Assembly (NCBI GenBank): GCA_002692855.1
Contig: NZMJ01000012.1
Span: 192,506 to 256,505, forward strand
DNA length: 64,000 bases
DNA from: Maricaulis sp.
GTDB lineage: Bacteria > Pseudomonadota > Alphaproteobacteria > Caulobacterales > Maricaulaceae
Reading direction: 5' to 3'
The first letter of the stretch is position 1. Every line of letters begins with the position of its first letter. Under the pieces are notes generated by a model. It saw only the letters and a program-made list of their open reading frames with translations, was not told where the DNA came from and did no database searches. Shown one piece after another: positions 25,319 to 33,893 of this stretch. The position numbers were made by a program, and so were the translations under genes.

Positions 25319-26369
25319 GCTGGTCCTCGATCTCGAACACCGTCGCGGTGATTTCTCACTGGCCGTAACCGCAGCGATCCCTGCTTCTGGCGTCACGGGG
25401 GTGTTCGGACCGAGCGGGGCGGGCAAGACGACCTTGCTGCGCCTGATTGCCGGATTTGAAAAACCGGACCGGGGCAGCGTGACTTTCGCGGGCGAGAACT
25501 GGACGCACCGGCCCGCCTGGCAGCGCCCGGCCGGAACGGTCTTTCAGTCCCCGCGTCTCTTCCCGCATCTCGGCGTCCAGGGCAATCTTGACTATGCCCG
25601 CCAACGGGCTCCGGAGGGTGGACCGGCCCGCGCCGACGTCATTGACGCGCTGGATCTCGGACCGCTCCTTGGGCGGCATGTGTCCTCGCTGTCCGGGGGC
25701 GAAGCGCAACGTGTGGCGCTGGGCCGCGCTCTGCTGACCGCGCCGCGTCTCCTGCTGCTCGACGAGCCGTTCGCCGCTCTGGATGCCGACCGCAAGGTGG
25801 CCATCCTGCCTTTCTTGAAATCGGCCCTGTCGCGCTTCGCTATTCCGGCCCTCTATGTCAGCCATTCCATTGACGAAATGGCGCGTCTGGCCGACCGGAT
25901 CATGGTACTGCGGGCCGGGCAGGTCACGGCCCTGGGCCCCGCCGCCGCCGTGATGGAGGGGCTGGACCCAGCGCCCGGCGAAGGCTTCGAGGCGGGTGTG
26001 GTGGTTCAGGCCAGACTGGTCGAGACGTCGCAGACCTATGGTCTCGCCCGCCTCGATCTCGCGGGCCAGACGCTGACCGTTCCGGGGCTTGGGTCGACGG
26101 CTCCCGGTCTTGTGGTCCGGCTGCGCATCCGCGCCCGCGACGTGGCGATTGCCACGCGCCGCCCCGAGGGGACCAGCATCCGAAACGTCATTGAGGCGCA
26201 ACTGATCGAGCGGCGCGACGCGGGAGCCTTTTGCGATCTATGGCTCGACGCCAATGGTGTTCACCTGCGCGCCCGGATCACGCGCGAGTCGGCCGACATT
26301 CTCGCACTGGAAAAAGGGCAGGACGTTTACGCGCTGATCAAGACGGTCAGCCTTGAGAGTCTCGCCTAG
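25308..26369 (+). CDS. modC: Molybdate ABC transporter ATP-binding protein
   Basis: 353 residues. Walker A GPSGAGKTTLLRLI, signature LSGGEAQRVALGRALL, Walker B LLLLDEPFAALD and switch His in LYVSHSIDE. The last 80 residues or so form a TOBE/Mop domain (LRIRARDVAIATRRPEGTSIRN), which in ModC binds molybdate and may down-regulate transport. No ModE regulator gene is in the window. Its TAG stop shares bases with the convergent moeA stop (CTAG). Confidence 0.97.
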   Translation: MSGELVLDLEHRRGDFSLAVTAAIPASGVTGVFGPSGAGKTTLLRLIAGFEKPDRGSVTFAGENWTHRPAWQRPAGTVFQSPRLFPHLGVQGNLDYARQRAPEGGPARADVIDALDLGPLLGRHVSSLSGGEAQRVALGRALLTAPRLLLLDEPFAALDADRKVAILPFLKSALSRFAIPALYVSHSIDEMARLADRIMVLRAGQVTALGPAAAVMEGLDPAPGEGFEAGVVVQARLVETSQTYGLARLDLAGQTLTVPGLGSTAPGLVVRLRIRARDVAIATRRPEGTSIRNVIEAQLIERRDAGAFCDLWLDANGVHLRARITRESADILALEKGQDVYALIKTVSLESLA

Positions 26370-27547
26370 AAGGCCAGCGTCCGAACGGTATCGCCCGCTT
26401 CGAACCCGGCATCATCGGCCGCCTGCCGGACCAGCAGATCGGCGTTGGCCAGCGCCGCCTGCGCACCGGAATCATGCGTCCCCAACGGCTCGGCCCGGCC
26501 CTCGACGAGGCGGGCGCGATGGAAACTTTCGCGGCCGCCATTGGGTCCGATCCCGGTCGTCAGCGTCCGCTCCGTCCAGTCCAGCGCGGCTCCCGGATCG
26601 CCGCCGGCCAACCGGCTGAGGAGCGGAGCGAGGAAGAGCCGCGCCGTCACCATGGCCGAAGTCGGATTGCCCGGAAGGCCGAGCACAAGACCGTCCCCAA
26701 CGGTCGACAGCCAGACCGGCTTGCCCGGCTTGATTGCGACTTTCGAGAAGACCTCCTGGGGATCGGCGAACCCGAACATGTCACGCGCGAAGTCCTTTTC
26801 GCCCACCGAGGCGCCACCCGTCACGACAACCACGTCCGCGCTCATCAGGGCTTGGCGCGCAGCCGCTTCCAGCACGTCGCGGTCATCGGCAATCCGGACC
26901 TGCCCGATCGACACGCCGTCCCACGCGCCGATGAAGGCGGTCAGCGCATGCGAGAGGGAATCCGGGATCGCGTCGGGTGTGGCCGCAGCCTTGCCCGGTT
27001 CGGTCAGTTCGTCGCCGGTGGCCAGAACGAACACGCTGGGGCGGCGAAAGACTTCGAGCTGGTCGGTATCTCCGGCGGCGGCAACAACCAGCGCGCGCGC
27101 GTCCAGCCGGCGCCCGGCGTTGAGCAGGACCGCTCCCGTCCGGAAGTCCGATCCGGCGGCACGAATGTGGGAGCGCTCCCCCTGTTCGGACACCCGGACA
27201 TGCCCGCCCTCGCGAACGGCATTCTCCTGCATGACCACCCGGTCCGCGCCGGCTGGCACGGCGGCTCCAGTGAAAATCCGGACGCACATCCCATCCGTGA
27301 TCTCGTGGCCGAACGGGTTGGCCGGATAGCTTTCGCCGATCACCTTCAGGGGCAGTCCGCCGGTCAGGTCGGCGCTGCGAACCGCATAGCCGTCCATGGC
27401 TGAAACGGCGCGCCGGGGCGAGTCGAGGCGGGCGGTCACGTCCGCCGCCAGCCGCCGTCCAGCGGCCTGAGACAGGGCGATGGTCTCGGTTCCAAGCGGG
27501 CTGGCGACCCCCGTCAGCCGGGAAATGGCCTCGTCGAAACCGATCAT
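26366..27547 (-). CDS. moeA: Molybdopterin molybdenumtransferase
   Basis: Inserts molybdenum into adenylated molybdopterin, the final step of cofactor synthesis. The ATG at 27547 gives 393 residues, near the usual 390-410. Motifs: SAMDGYAVRS, TGAAVPAGADRVVMQE, ATGDEL, VTGGASVGEKDF and LGLPGNPTSAM. Its start overlaps the moaC stop by four bases. The longer frame to 27799 is a shadow through moaC. Last gene of the minus-strand moa operon and tail to tail with modC, so uptake and use of molybdenum are next to each other. Confidence 0.97.
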   Translation of the reverse strand: MIGFDEAISRLTGVASPLGTETIALSQAAGRRLAADVTARLDSPRRAVSAMDGYAVRSADLTGGLPLKVIGESYPANPFGHEITDGMCVRIFTGAAVPAGADRVVMQENAVREGGHVRVSEQGERSHIRAAGSDFRTGAVLLNAGRRLDARALVVAAAGDTDQLEVFRRPSVFVLATGDELTEPGKAAATPDAIPDSLSHALTAFIGAWDGVSIGQVRIADDRDVLEAAARQALMSADVVVVTGGASVGEKDFARDMFGFADPQEVFSKVAIKPGKPVWLSTVGDGLVLGLPGNPTSAMVTARLFLAPLLSRLAGGDPGAALDWTERTLTTGIGPNGGRESFHRARLVEGRAEPLGTHDSGAQAALANADLLVRQAADDAGFEAGDTVRTLAF

Positions 27548-28032
27548 GCCCGGTCCGATTTCAGATCGGATCTTCCACCGGTCTTCCCGGTCACCATGAT
27601 CCCGCCAATCGTCATCGATTTGTCGATCGCCTTGAGCATGTCGAACAGGGTCAGCGCGGCAATCGACACGGCGGTGAGCGCCTCCATCTCGACCCCGGTC
27701 GGGCCGGTGGTTTTCGCCTCGGCCTCGATCAGGAAGCCGGGCAGGGTGTCGTTGGGCGTGATCGTGACCGACAGCTTGGTCAGCGGCAGCGGGTGGCAAA
27801 GGGGGACAAGGTCGCTGGTGCGCTTGCCGCCAATCACCCCGGCCAGCTCCGCGGTCGAGATCACCGCGCCCTTGGGCGTGTTGCCGTCCCGGACCCGCTG
27901 CAGCGTCTCGGCCGAGCAGGCGAGATGCCCCTGTGCCACGGCCCGGCGGGCCGTGGCGGGCTTTCCCGAAACATCGACCATGCGGGCGCGGCCTTCCGCG
28001 TCCAGATGCGAGAGCCTGTTCCCGTCAGACAT
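27544..28032 (-). CDS. moaC: Cyclic pyranopterin monophosphate synthase
   Basis: Converts the MoaA product (3',8-cyclo-dihydro-GTP) into cyclic pyranopterin monophosphate. 162 residues, the usual length. Recognised by SHLDAEGRARMVDVSGKPATARRA, KRTSDLVPLCHPLPLTKLSV, TGPTGVEMEALTAVSIAALTLFDMLKAID and the active-site lysine in MTIGGIMVTGKTGG. Start overlaps the end of moaB by eight bases. Confidence 0.97.
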   Translation of the reverse strand: MSDGNRLSHLDAEGRARMVDVSGKPATARRAVAQGHLACSAETLQRVRDGNTPKGAVISTAELAGVIGGKRTSDLVPLCHPLPLTKLSVTITPNDTLPGFLIEAEAKTTGPTGVEMEALTAVSIAALTLFDMLKAIDKSMTIGGIMVTGKTGGRSDLKSDRA

Positions 28033-28552
28033 TCCGGTTGGCCTCCAGGATTTCGAAGATGGAGCAGGGCCGGTAGCGCGCATCGAGCTCGAAGGCGAGA
28101 ATGTTGTCCCACGCGTCCCGGCACGCCCCGGTCGACCCCGGCAGGCAAAAAATGAAACTCTTTCCCGCCTGCCCGGCAAAGGCCCGCGACTGCAACGTGG
28201 ACAGTCCGACCGTCTTCAGGCTGACGGTGTGAAACACCACCGAGAACCCGTCCATGATGCGGTCGCACAGCGGCTTGATCGCTTCCGGTGTCACATCGCG
28301 CGGCGCAAAGCCAGTACCGCCGGTGGTGAGGATAATGTCCGCTCCGGACGCCAGCCAATCGGATGCCTGAGCGCGGATGCGGCCTGCCTCATCCGGCACG
28401 ATGGCGCGTGCGTGGAGGGTGTGTCCGGCAGCCGTCAGCCGGTCGGCGAGCAATTTTCCGGACGTGTCGGTGTCTTCGGTGCGCGTGTCGGACACCGTCA
28501 TCACCGCGATTTTCAGCGGCACGAAGTCACGAGTTTCGTCAACGCCGGCCAT
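28025..28552 (-). CDS. moaB: Molybdenum cofactor biosynthesis protein B
   Basis: Family of the molybdopterin adenylyltransferases (MoaB/MogA), expected to adenylate molybdopterin before molybdate insertion. Visible motifs: IAVMTVSDTRTEDTDTSG, TTGGTGFAPRDVTPEA and FCLPGSTGACRDAW. The start at 28552 (MAGVDETRDF) gives 175 residues, about the E. coli MoaB length; ATGs at 28555 and 28594 are alternatives that lengthen the overlap with moaE. It overlaps moaE upstream by 14 bases and moaC downstream by eight. Confidence 0.93.
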   Translation of the reverse strand: MAGVDETRDFVPLKIAVMTVSDTRTEDTDTSGKLLADRLTAAGHTLHARAIVPDEAGRIRAQASDWLASGADIILTTGGTGFAPRDVTPEAIKPLCDRIMDGFSVVFHTVSLKTVGLSTLQSRAFAGQAGKSFIFCLPGSTGACRDAWDNILAFELDARYRPCSIFEILEANRNV

Positions 28553-29003
28553 CATCTTCGTCCCATCTATTTCGATCTTCGTGATCTTTATCATGCGGCT
28601 CGACCCGGCGCGCGCCGTCGGTTGCGATTTCACGCTTCCAGAACGCCGCCTCGGTCTTCAGCCGGTCCATCAGGCAATCGGCGGCCTGAAACGCGGCCCG
28701 CCGGTGCGGGGCCGCCGCAGCGACGAAGACGACTGTCTCGCCCGCGGGGATAAGCCCCGCCCTGTGCACGGCCAGGAGCGAGGATATCTCGAAGCGCCCG
28801 GCGGTCTCGGTCGCCAGCGTCTCGATCGACGCTTCGGTCATGCCCGGATAGTGGTCCAGTTCCAGCGCCCGGGTCCCGGCTTCGCTTCGCACGATGCCGG
28901 TGAAGCTGACCACGGCGCCGGCATTGCGGGCTTCTGACGTGAAGCGGCTGAGCTCGGCGGCGGCATCGATCCGCTCGTGTGTCAGGCGGGTTTCGACACG
29001 CAT
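28539..29003 (-). CDS. moaE: Molybdopterin synthase large subunit
   Basis: Catalytic subunit that, with thiocarboxylated MoaD, puts sulfur into cyclic pyranopterin monophosphate. 154 residues. Conserved stretches are GAVVSFTGIVRSEAG, LELDHYPGMTEASI, VHRAGLIPAGETVVFVAAAAPHR and the C-terminal LKTEAAFWKRE with the catalytic lysine. A charged tail of about 17 residues (DKDHEDRNRWDEDDGRR) extends past the usual end, created by the overlap with moaB. Starts four bases after moaD stops. Confidence 0.96.
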   Translation of the reverse strand: MRVETRLTHERIDAAAELSRFTSEARNAGAVVSFTGIVRSEAGTRALELDHYPGMTEASIETLATETAGRFEISSLLAVHRAGLIPAGETVVFVAAAAPHRRAAFQAADCLMDRLKTEAAFWKREIATDGARRVEPHDKDHEDRNRWDEDDGRR

Positions 29004-29006
29004 CGC

Positions 29007-29246
29007 TCAGCCTCCGGAGAAGGCCGAGAAGAACGCGATCTCGCTGGCGTCCGTGACCGGCGTGCGGTCGTCGCAGATCTGTCGGTCGACCGAAGCGCGA
29101 ATGCCGGGTTCGAGCAGGAGAGCGGCGGCTCCGTCCTCTTTCGCCAAGGCGTTTCGAACGCCGCCCACTGTCGCATCCTCTGGCAGGGCGATGTCACGCG
29201 AGCGGCCCAGACGATCAGCCGGACGGCCGAAGAACAGCACCTTCAT
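29007..29246 (-). CDS. moaD: Molybdopterin synthase sulfur carrier subunit
   Basis: A 79-residue ubiquitin-fold protein that ends in the required Gly-Gly (FSAFSGG), where the thiocarboxylate is formed. The N-terminal strand MKVLFFGRPADRLG is typical. The MoeB-type activating enzyme that would load it is not in this window. Lies between moaA (three-base gap) and moaE. Confidence 0.95.
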   Translation of the reverse strand: MKVLFFGRPADRLGRSRDIALPEDATVGGVRNALAKEDGAAALLLEPGIRASVDRQICDDRTPVTDASEIAFFSAFSGG

Positions 29247-29249
29247 GGA

Positions 29250-30287
29250 TCAGCCCCCCGTCCGCGCCATGTCGCGGGACGCGCCGGACGATCCCTCCCG
29301 GCCGATCCGGAAGTCATGCGCCTCGGGCTTGGTGATCATCGCCCGGTCGAGCAGGGCATCAAGCGCGCCCGGACCGCCGCTGCGCAGCGCGGCCTTCAGG
29401 TCGAGCGATCCGTCGCGGCCGAGGCAGGCATTGAGCTGGCCGGTGCAGGTCACGCGGACCCGGTTGCATCCGGCACAGAAATTCGAGGTCAGCGGCGTGA
29501 TGAAGCCCAGCCGTCCGCCGGTTTCAGCGACCCTGACATAGCGGGCGGGACCTCCCGTCGCATCGGTCAGGTCGGTCAGTGTCCAGCGGGCTTCCAGATC
29601 CTGCCGCACCGCATCGAGGGGAAGGAATTGGTCAAACCGGTTGGCCTCGACCTCGCCCATCGGCATCACCTCGATCAGCGTCACATCATGCCCCTCACCG
29701 TGCGCCCATTCGATCAGGCCGGGCAGCGCGGCCGCATTGGTATCCTTCAATGCGACGGCATTGATCTTGATCTTCAACCCGGCCGTCCGGGCCGCCGCGA
29801 TCCCCGCGAGCGCACGGTCAAGCGACCCGCCGCGCGTCAGCGCGTGGTAGGTCTTCGGGTCCAGCGTATCGAGCGAGACATTGACCCGCTTCAGGCCCGC
29901 AGCCGCCAGCCGGGGGGCGAATTCCTCCAGCCGCGTCGCGTTTGTTGTCAGGCACAGTTCTTCGAGACCGGCGCCAAGCCTGTCCCCCAGCCGTTCGATC
30001 AAGGTGATCACGTCGCGCCGCACCAGCGGCTCGCCGCCCGTGACGCGGATCTTGGTGACGCCGCGCGCGACGAAGGCGAGCGCGACCTGTTCCAGCTCCT
30101 CGAGGGTCAAAACCTCGGACTTCGGCAGGAATTCCGGCCGCGCCTTCATGCAATACCGGCATCTAAGGTCGCAGCGATCGGTCACCGACAGGCGCAGATA
30201 GGTGATCCGCCGCCCGAAGGCGTCGATCAGGGGAGTCGCGGCGATGTGCGGCGTTCCATCCACGGGCGTATCCGGGCTTCCAGACAT
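29250..30287 (-). CDS. moaA: GTP 3',8-cyclase (radical SAM)
   Basis: First enzyme of molybdenum cofactor synthesis. The ATG at 30287 gives 345 residues. N-terminal radical-SAM cluster is TDRCDLRCRYCM, the second cluster is FCAGCNRVRVTCTGQLNACLG, and the C-terminus ends in Gly-Gly as needed for activity. The SAM-binding TGGEPLVRRD motif is also present. A GTG at 30359 would add 24 residues without recognisable homology. First gene of the operon moaA-moaD-moaE-moaB-moaC-moeA. Confidence 0.96.
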   Translation of the reverse strand: MSGSPDTPVDGTPHIAATPLIDAFGRRITYLRLSVTDRCDLRCRYCMKARPEFLPKSEVLTLEELEQVALAFVARGVTKIRVTGGEPLVRRDVITLIERLGDRLGAGLEELCLTTNATRLEEFAPRLAAAGLKRVNVSLDTLDPKTYHALTRGGSLDRALAGIAAARTAGLKIKINAVALKDTNAAALPGLIEWAHGEGHDVTLIEVMPMGEVEANRFDQFLPLDAVRQDLEARWTLTDLTDATGGPARYVRVAETGGRLGFITPLTSNFCAGCNRVRVTCTGQLNACLGRDGSLDLKAALRSGGPGALDALLDRAMITKPEAHDFRIGREGSSGASRDMARTGG

Positions 30288-30534
30288 AGGGACATGGACC
30301 GCAACACGGTCTTCGTCCAGCTGCCACCCTAGGATCCCGCGCCGCCGACCGGAAATCACGTGCGATCACAAAGGTCGTGACGTTCCGTGAGAAAAAGCCG
30401 CAAGGCCGTGAACGTCCGGGGCGCGAAGCGCGTTGAAGCGGCTGGAGCTGGATTTCGGAGGTGACGGGAATGACTATGCGGTTTCGCCCGGTTGGAATAT
30501 TTTTGCCGCAGGGTTTCAGGAGCTTGTCCCCCGA

Positions 30535-31932
30535 ATGAATGATCTTCCCCAATCCGGGATGACGCCGGTCGATCTGGGTTCGGATTTCGAGTTGATGGTC
30601 GACGCCATACCCCAACTGGCCTGGATCACCCGGCCGGATGGATGGATTTTCTGGTATAATCGCCGCTGGTTCGACTACACGGGCACCACGCTCGAAGAGA
30701 TGCAAGGCTGGGGGTGGCGGTCGGTTCATCACCCGGATCACATCGACCGGGTCGTCGAGAAATTCTCGAAGGCCGTGGAAGCGGGCGAGCCCTGGGAAGA
30801 CGTATTCCCCTTGCGCCACCGCGACGGCGAGTATCGCTGGTTCCTGTCGCGCGCCATGCCGATCCGGGATGCGTCGGGTCAGATTGTCCGCTGGTTCGGG
30901 ACCAATACCGATATCACCGAGCAAAAGCGCACCGAGGAGCGTCAGACGCTTCTGATGCGCGAGATCGATCATCGCGCCAAGAACGCGCTGTCGGTGGCGC
31001 TGGCCGTCGTGCGCCTGACCAGCGCGCCCAGCACCGAGGTGTTCAAGCATAGCGTCGAGGGCCGCATTTCCGCACTTGCCCGTGTGCATGGCCATCTCGC
31101 CGCCTCGCGCTGGCAAGGGGCGGACCTGAAACAACTGATCACCGAGGAATTGGAGCCGTTCCAAGCGCGCGGTGCGGTCGACATCACGCTTGAGGGTCCC
31201 GAGTTGGCGCTGCCGCCTGCTTCAGCCCAGTCGCTGGCCCTGATCGCGCATGAATTGGCCACCAACGCCTCAAAATACGGTGCCCTGTCCCGGCCGGGAG
31301 GCCGGATCGATGTCGCCTGGAAACGCACGGCCAGCGGTGTCAGCGTTACCTGGAAGGAAACCGTTCCTTTCAAGATCGATCGCCCCGCAACGTCCGGCTT
31401 CGGTTCGACGCTCCTGACGACGCTCGTCGGCCAGTTTGAAGACGGCCAGATGAGCCACGACTGGCGGGAGGACGGCTTGACGGTGCGGATCTCCGGAGCG
31501 CTCGAGCGGTCGCCCGGTGGCGGCGCGGAATCCTTGTCGGACACAGCGGCGGAGGGTCGTGCTCGGTCCGAGGACAGAAATCCCACCGTTCTGATCGTTG
31601 AAGACGAGGCCCTGACCGCGATGGATTTGGCGAAGCGTGTCACCGACGCGGGATACCGGGTTATCGGGCCGTCAGGCACGATGGACCAGGCCCGCGAGGC
31701 GGTGGACCGCGAAATGCCGGATCTGGCGCTGCTCGATTGCAATGTGCGCGGCGAACGCAGCTGGGAGCTCGCAGAACAACTGGTCGCCGCAGGCGTGCCG
31801 GTGGTCTTTTGTACCGGCTATGAGCGGATGGAGGGATTGCCAGCGTCGCTGGCCGCTTGCCCGACCATCACCAAGCCGTTCAATGAAGCCGAACTGCTCG
31901 CCGCGATCCGGACCGGTCTGAGAGAGGATTGA
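30535..31932 (+). CDS. PAS-HWE histidine kinase with C-terminal receiver
   Basis: Soluble hybrid sensor of about 465 residues. A PAS domain (about 17-135, ending in the PAC segment GTNTDITEQKRTEERQ) precedes an HWE-type kinase core: phospho-acceptor His146 in REIDHRAKNALSV, N box IAHELATNASKYGAL and the WxE motif VTWKETVP. A receiver (about 350-465) has VEDE and phospho-acceptor Asp401 in LALLDCNVRG, and ends with TKPFNEAELL. HWE kinases are typical of alphaproteobacteria and often control general stress or light responses. The ATG at 30535 is chosen over a TTG at 30433 because the extra 34 residues look non-coding; the Shine-Dalgarno is weak. No partner regulator is adjacent. Confidence 0.9.
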   Translation: MNDLPQSGMTPVDLGSDFELMVDAIPQLAWITRPDGWIFWYNRRWFDYTGTTLEEMQGWGWRSVHHPDHIDRVVEKFSKAVEAGEPWEDVFPLRHRDGEYRWFLSRAMPIRDASGQIVRWFGTNTDITEQKRTEERQTLLMREIDHRAKNALSVALAVVRLTSAPSTEVFKHSVEGRISALARVHGHLAASRWQGADLKQLITEELEPFQARGAVDITLEGPELALPPASAQSLALIAHELATNASKYGALSRPGGRIDVAWKRTASGVSVTWKETVPFKIDRPATSGFGSTLLTTLVGQFEDGQMSHDWREDGLTVRISGALERSPGGGAESLSDTAAEGRARSEDRNPTVLIVEDEALTAMDLAKRVTDAGYRVIGPSGTMDQAREAVDREMPDLALLDCNVRGERSWELAEQLVAAGVPVVFCTGYERMEGLPASLAACPTITKPFNEAELLAAIRTGLRED

Positions 31933-31941
31933 AGCGCGGCT

Positions 31942-33099
31942 TTAGTCGCCGGACGGGGTCATGCCGATTTCGGCAAGAATCGCGTCGGTGTGTTCGCCCA
32001 GCGCCGGTGAGGCCCGGTCGAGCGACAGGCCGGCGTCGGCGAAACGGATCGGGCTTTTCACGCCCGGTACGCCTTCGGGGTCGATCCGCATGCCGCGCGC
32101 GACGATCTGCGGGTCGGCGAAAACCTCCCCGACATCATGGATCGGTCCGGCGGGAATCACGTGGGTGTCGCATGCCGCCTGCAATTGAGCGCGGCTGAGC
32201 CGCCGGGTCGCCGCCTCGATCTGCGGCACCAGTTCGGCGCGATGCTCGACCCGGCCGGCATTGCTGGCAAAGCGCGGATCGCGCAACGCCGCGACCTCCA
32301 GAACATCGCACAGGCGGGCATACTGGCCGTCATTGCCTACGGCCAGGATCAGGTAGCCGTCCGAACACGGGACCGCCTGATAGGGCACGATGTTGGGGTG
32401 CGACGATCCCATCCGGTGCGGCGAAGTGCCGGAGACCAGATAGTTCAGCGCCTGATTGCCGAGCACGCCCGTCATTGCGTCCATCAGTGCCATGTCGACA
32501 TGCTCGCCCAGACCGGTCGCTGCGCGGCGAGCGAGGGCAGCCTGAATGGCAATGATGCCATAGAGGCCGGTCAGGATGTCGGCGATTGGAATCCCGACCT
32601 TCTGGGGGCGTCCGTCCGGTTCTCCGGTCAGGTCCATCAGCCCCGCCATGCCCTGGACGATGAAGTCGTAGCCCGGCAGGTCGGCGCGCGGCCCGGTCTG
32701 GCCGAAACCCGTGACCGAGCAATAGACGAGCCGCGGGTTGATAGCCTTCAGGCTGGCGTAATCGAGCCCGTATTTCGCCAGCCCGCCATGCTTGAAATTC
32801 TCGATCAGGACATCGCTTTGCGCGGCCAGCCGGCGCACCGCCTCGCGGCCCTGTTCGGTCCTGAAATCGAGGACGATGGAGCGCTTGCCGCGATTGCAGG
32901 CGTGATAATAGGCTGCGGCGCGTTCGCCCTTGTGTTCGACCCAGGGCGGACCCCAGCGGCGCGTGTCGTCGCCTTCTGGGCTTTCCACCTTGATGACATC
33001 TGCACCGAGGTCTGCCAGCGTCATCCCGATCCACGGCCCCGCGAGCACGCGGGCGAGTTCAAGGATTTTCAGCCCTTTCAGGGGGGGCTCGCCGCTCAT
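31942..33099 (-). CDS. CaiB/BaiF-family (class III) CoA transferase
   Basis: 385 residues, the typical length for a family that moves CoA between carboxylic acids. Motifs: LKILELARVLAGPWIGMTLADLGADVIKVE, DVLIENFKHGGLAKYGLD, SVTGFGQTGPRADLPGYDFIVQGMAGLM, and the catalytic Asp in VDMALMDAMTG. It overlaps the enoyl-CoA hydratase gene by four bases and follows gcdH, so activation of glutarate to glutaryl-CoA (as the mitochondrial succinate-hydroxymethylglutarate CoA transferase does) is a reasonable guess from context. Confidence 0.93.
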   Translation of the reverse strand: MSGEPPLKGLKILELARVLAGPWIGMTLADLGADVIKVESPEGDDTRRWGPPWVEHKGERAAAYYHACNRGKRSIVLDFRTEQGREAVRRLAAQSDVLIENFKHGGLAKYGLDYASLKAINPRLVYCSVTGFGQTGPRADLPGYDFIVQGMAGLMDLTGEPDGRPQKVGIPIADILTGLYGIIAIQAALARRAATGLGEHVDMALMDAMTGVLGNQALNYLVSGTSPHRMGSSHPNIVPYQAVPCSDGYLILAVGNDGQYARLCDVLEVAALRDPRFASNAGRVEHRAELVPQIEAATRRLSRAQLQAACDTHVIPAGPIHDVGEVFADPQIVARGMRIDPEGVPGVKSPIRFADAGLSLDRASPALGEHTDAILAEIGMTPSGD

Positions 33100-33881
33100 G
33101 ACCGCCGCTTCGTGAAGTCGGGCGCGCGCTTGCCGAGAAAGGCCTGGTAGCCCTCCTGGAAATCGTCGCCCGTAAACGCGTCGCGAAACAGCTTGCGGGT
33201 CTCGGAGGTTTCCTGCGCTGCGCCGCCCGCTATCAGGCCGATCATCTGCTTCATCACCTTCGCCGTGTGCGGCGACCCGGCGAGCAGCGGGGCAAGCCAG
33301 TCGGCGAATTCCGCGTCGAAATGCTCGAGAGGCCAGACCCGGTCCACCAGCCCCATCGCCAACGCCTCGTCCGCGCCGACATGCCGGGCGGTGAAGATGA
33401 GGTCCTTGGCCGCCGGAATCCCGACCGCATCGACCAGTCTCTTGGTGTCGTTGAACGGAAAGGCGAGCCCCAGCTTGGCCGGTGTGATCCCGAGCCGGGC
33501 TGTCTCGGTCGCAAACCGCAGGTCACACGCCAGCGCCAGACCGCACCCCCCGCCGATGCACGCGCCTTCAACCCGGGCGATCACTGGCGCGGGAAAGGCT
33601 GCGAGCGCGTCGAGCGCGCGGGCGATGGTCAGCGAATAGGCGTCGGCGCGCGACTCGGTCGCGTAAATGTCGGCGAACTCGCCAATGTCGGCTCCGGCAG
33701 TGAAATGCCCGCCCGCGCCGCGCACGACCAGCACCCGCAGGCCAGCATCCTCAAGCGCCTCGTTCAGCAGACCCGGAATATCGGTCAGCATGCGCTCGGT
33801 CAGGGCATTGCGCCGCTCGGGGCGGTTCAGGACCAGTTCGGTGACCGGCCCCTTGCGCGACAGGAAGAGCGGGCCGGACAT
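33096..33881 (-). CDS. Enoyl-CoA hydratase/isomerase family protein
   Basis: 261-residue single-domain crotonase. Oxyanion-hole loops HFTAGADIGEF and EGACIGGGCGLALACDLR are clear; the second loop is followed by RLGITPAKLGLAFPFNDTKRLVDAVG. It has the C-terminal KRRS end and APDF segment common to 2-enoyl-CoA hydratases. Between gcdH and the CoA transferase, its likely substrate is the crotonyl-CoA made by GcdH. Catalytic glutamates are not obvious by eye, so isomerase or another crotonase activity cannot be excluded. Confidence 0.9.
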   Translation of the reverse strand: MSGPLFLSRKGPVTELVLNRPERRNALTERMLTDIPGLLNEALEDAGLRVLVVRGAGGHFTAGADIGEFADIYATESRADAYSLTIARALDALAAFPAPVIARVEGACIGGGCGLALACDLRFATETARLGITPAKLGLAFPFNDTKRLVDAVGIPAAKDLIFTARHVGADEALAMGLVDRVWPLEHFDAEFADWLAPLLAGSPHTAKVMKQMIGLIAGGAAQETSETRKLFRDAFTGDDFQEGYQAFLGKRAPDFTKRRS

Positions 33882-33893
33882 GGCCGGCCGTCC

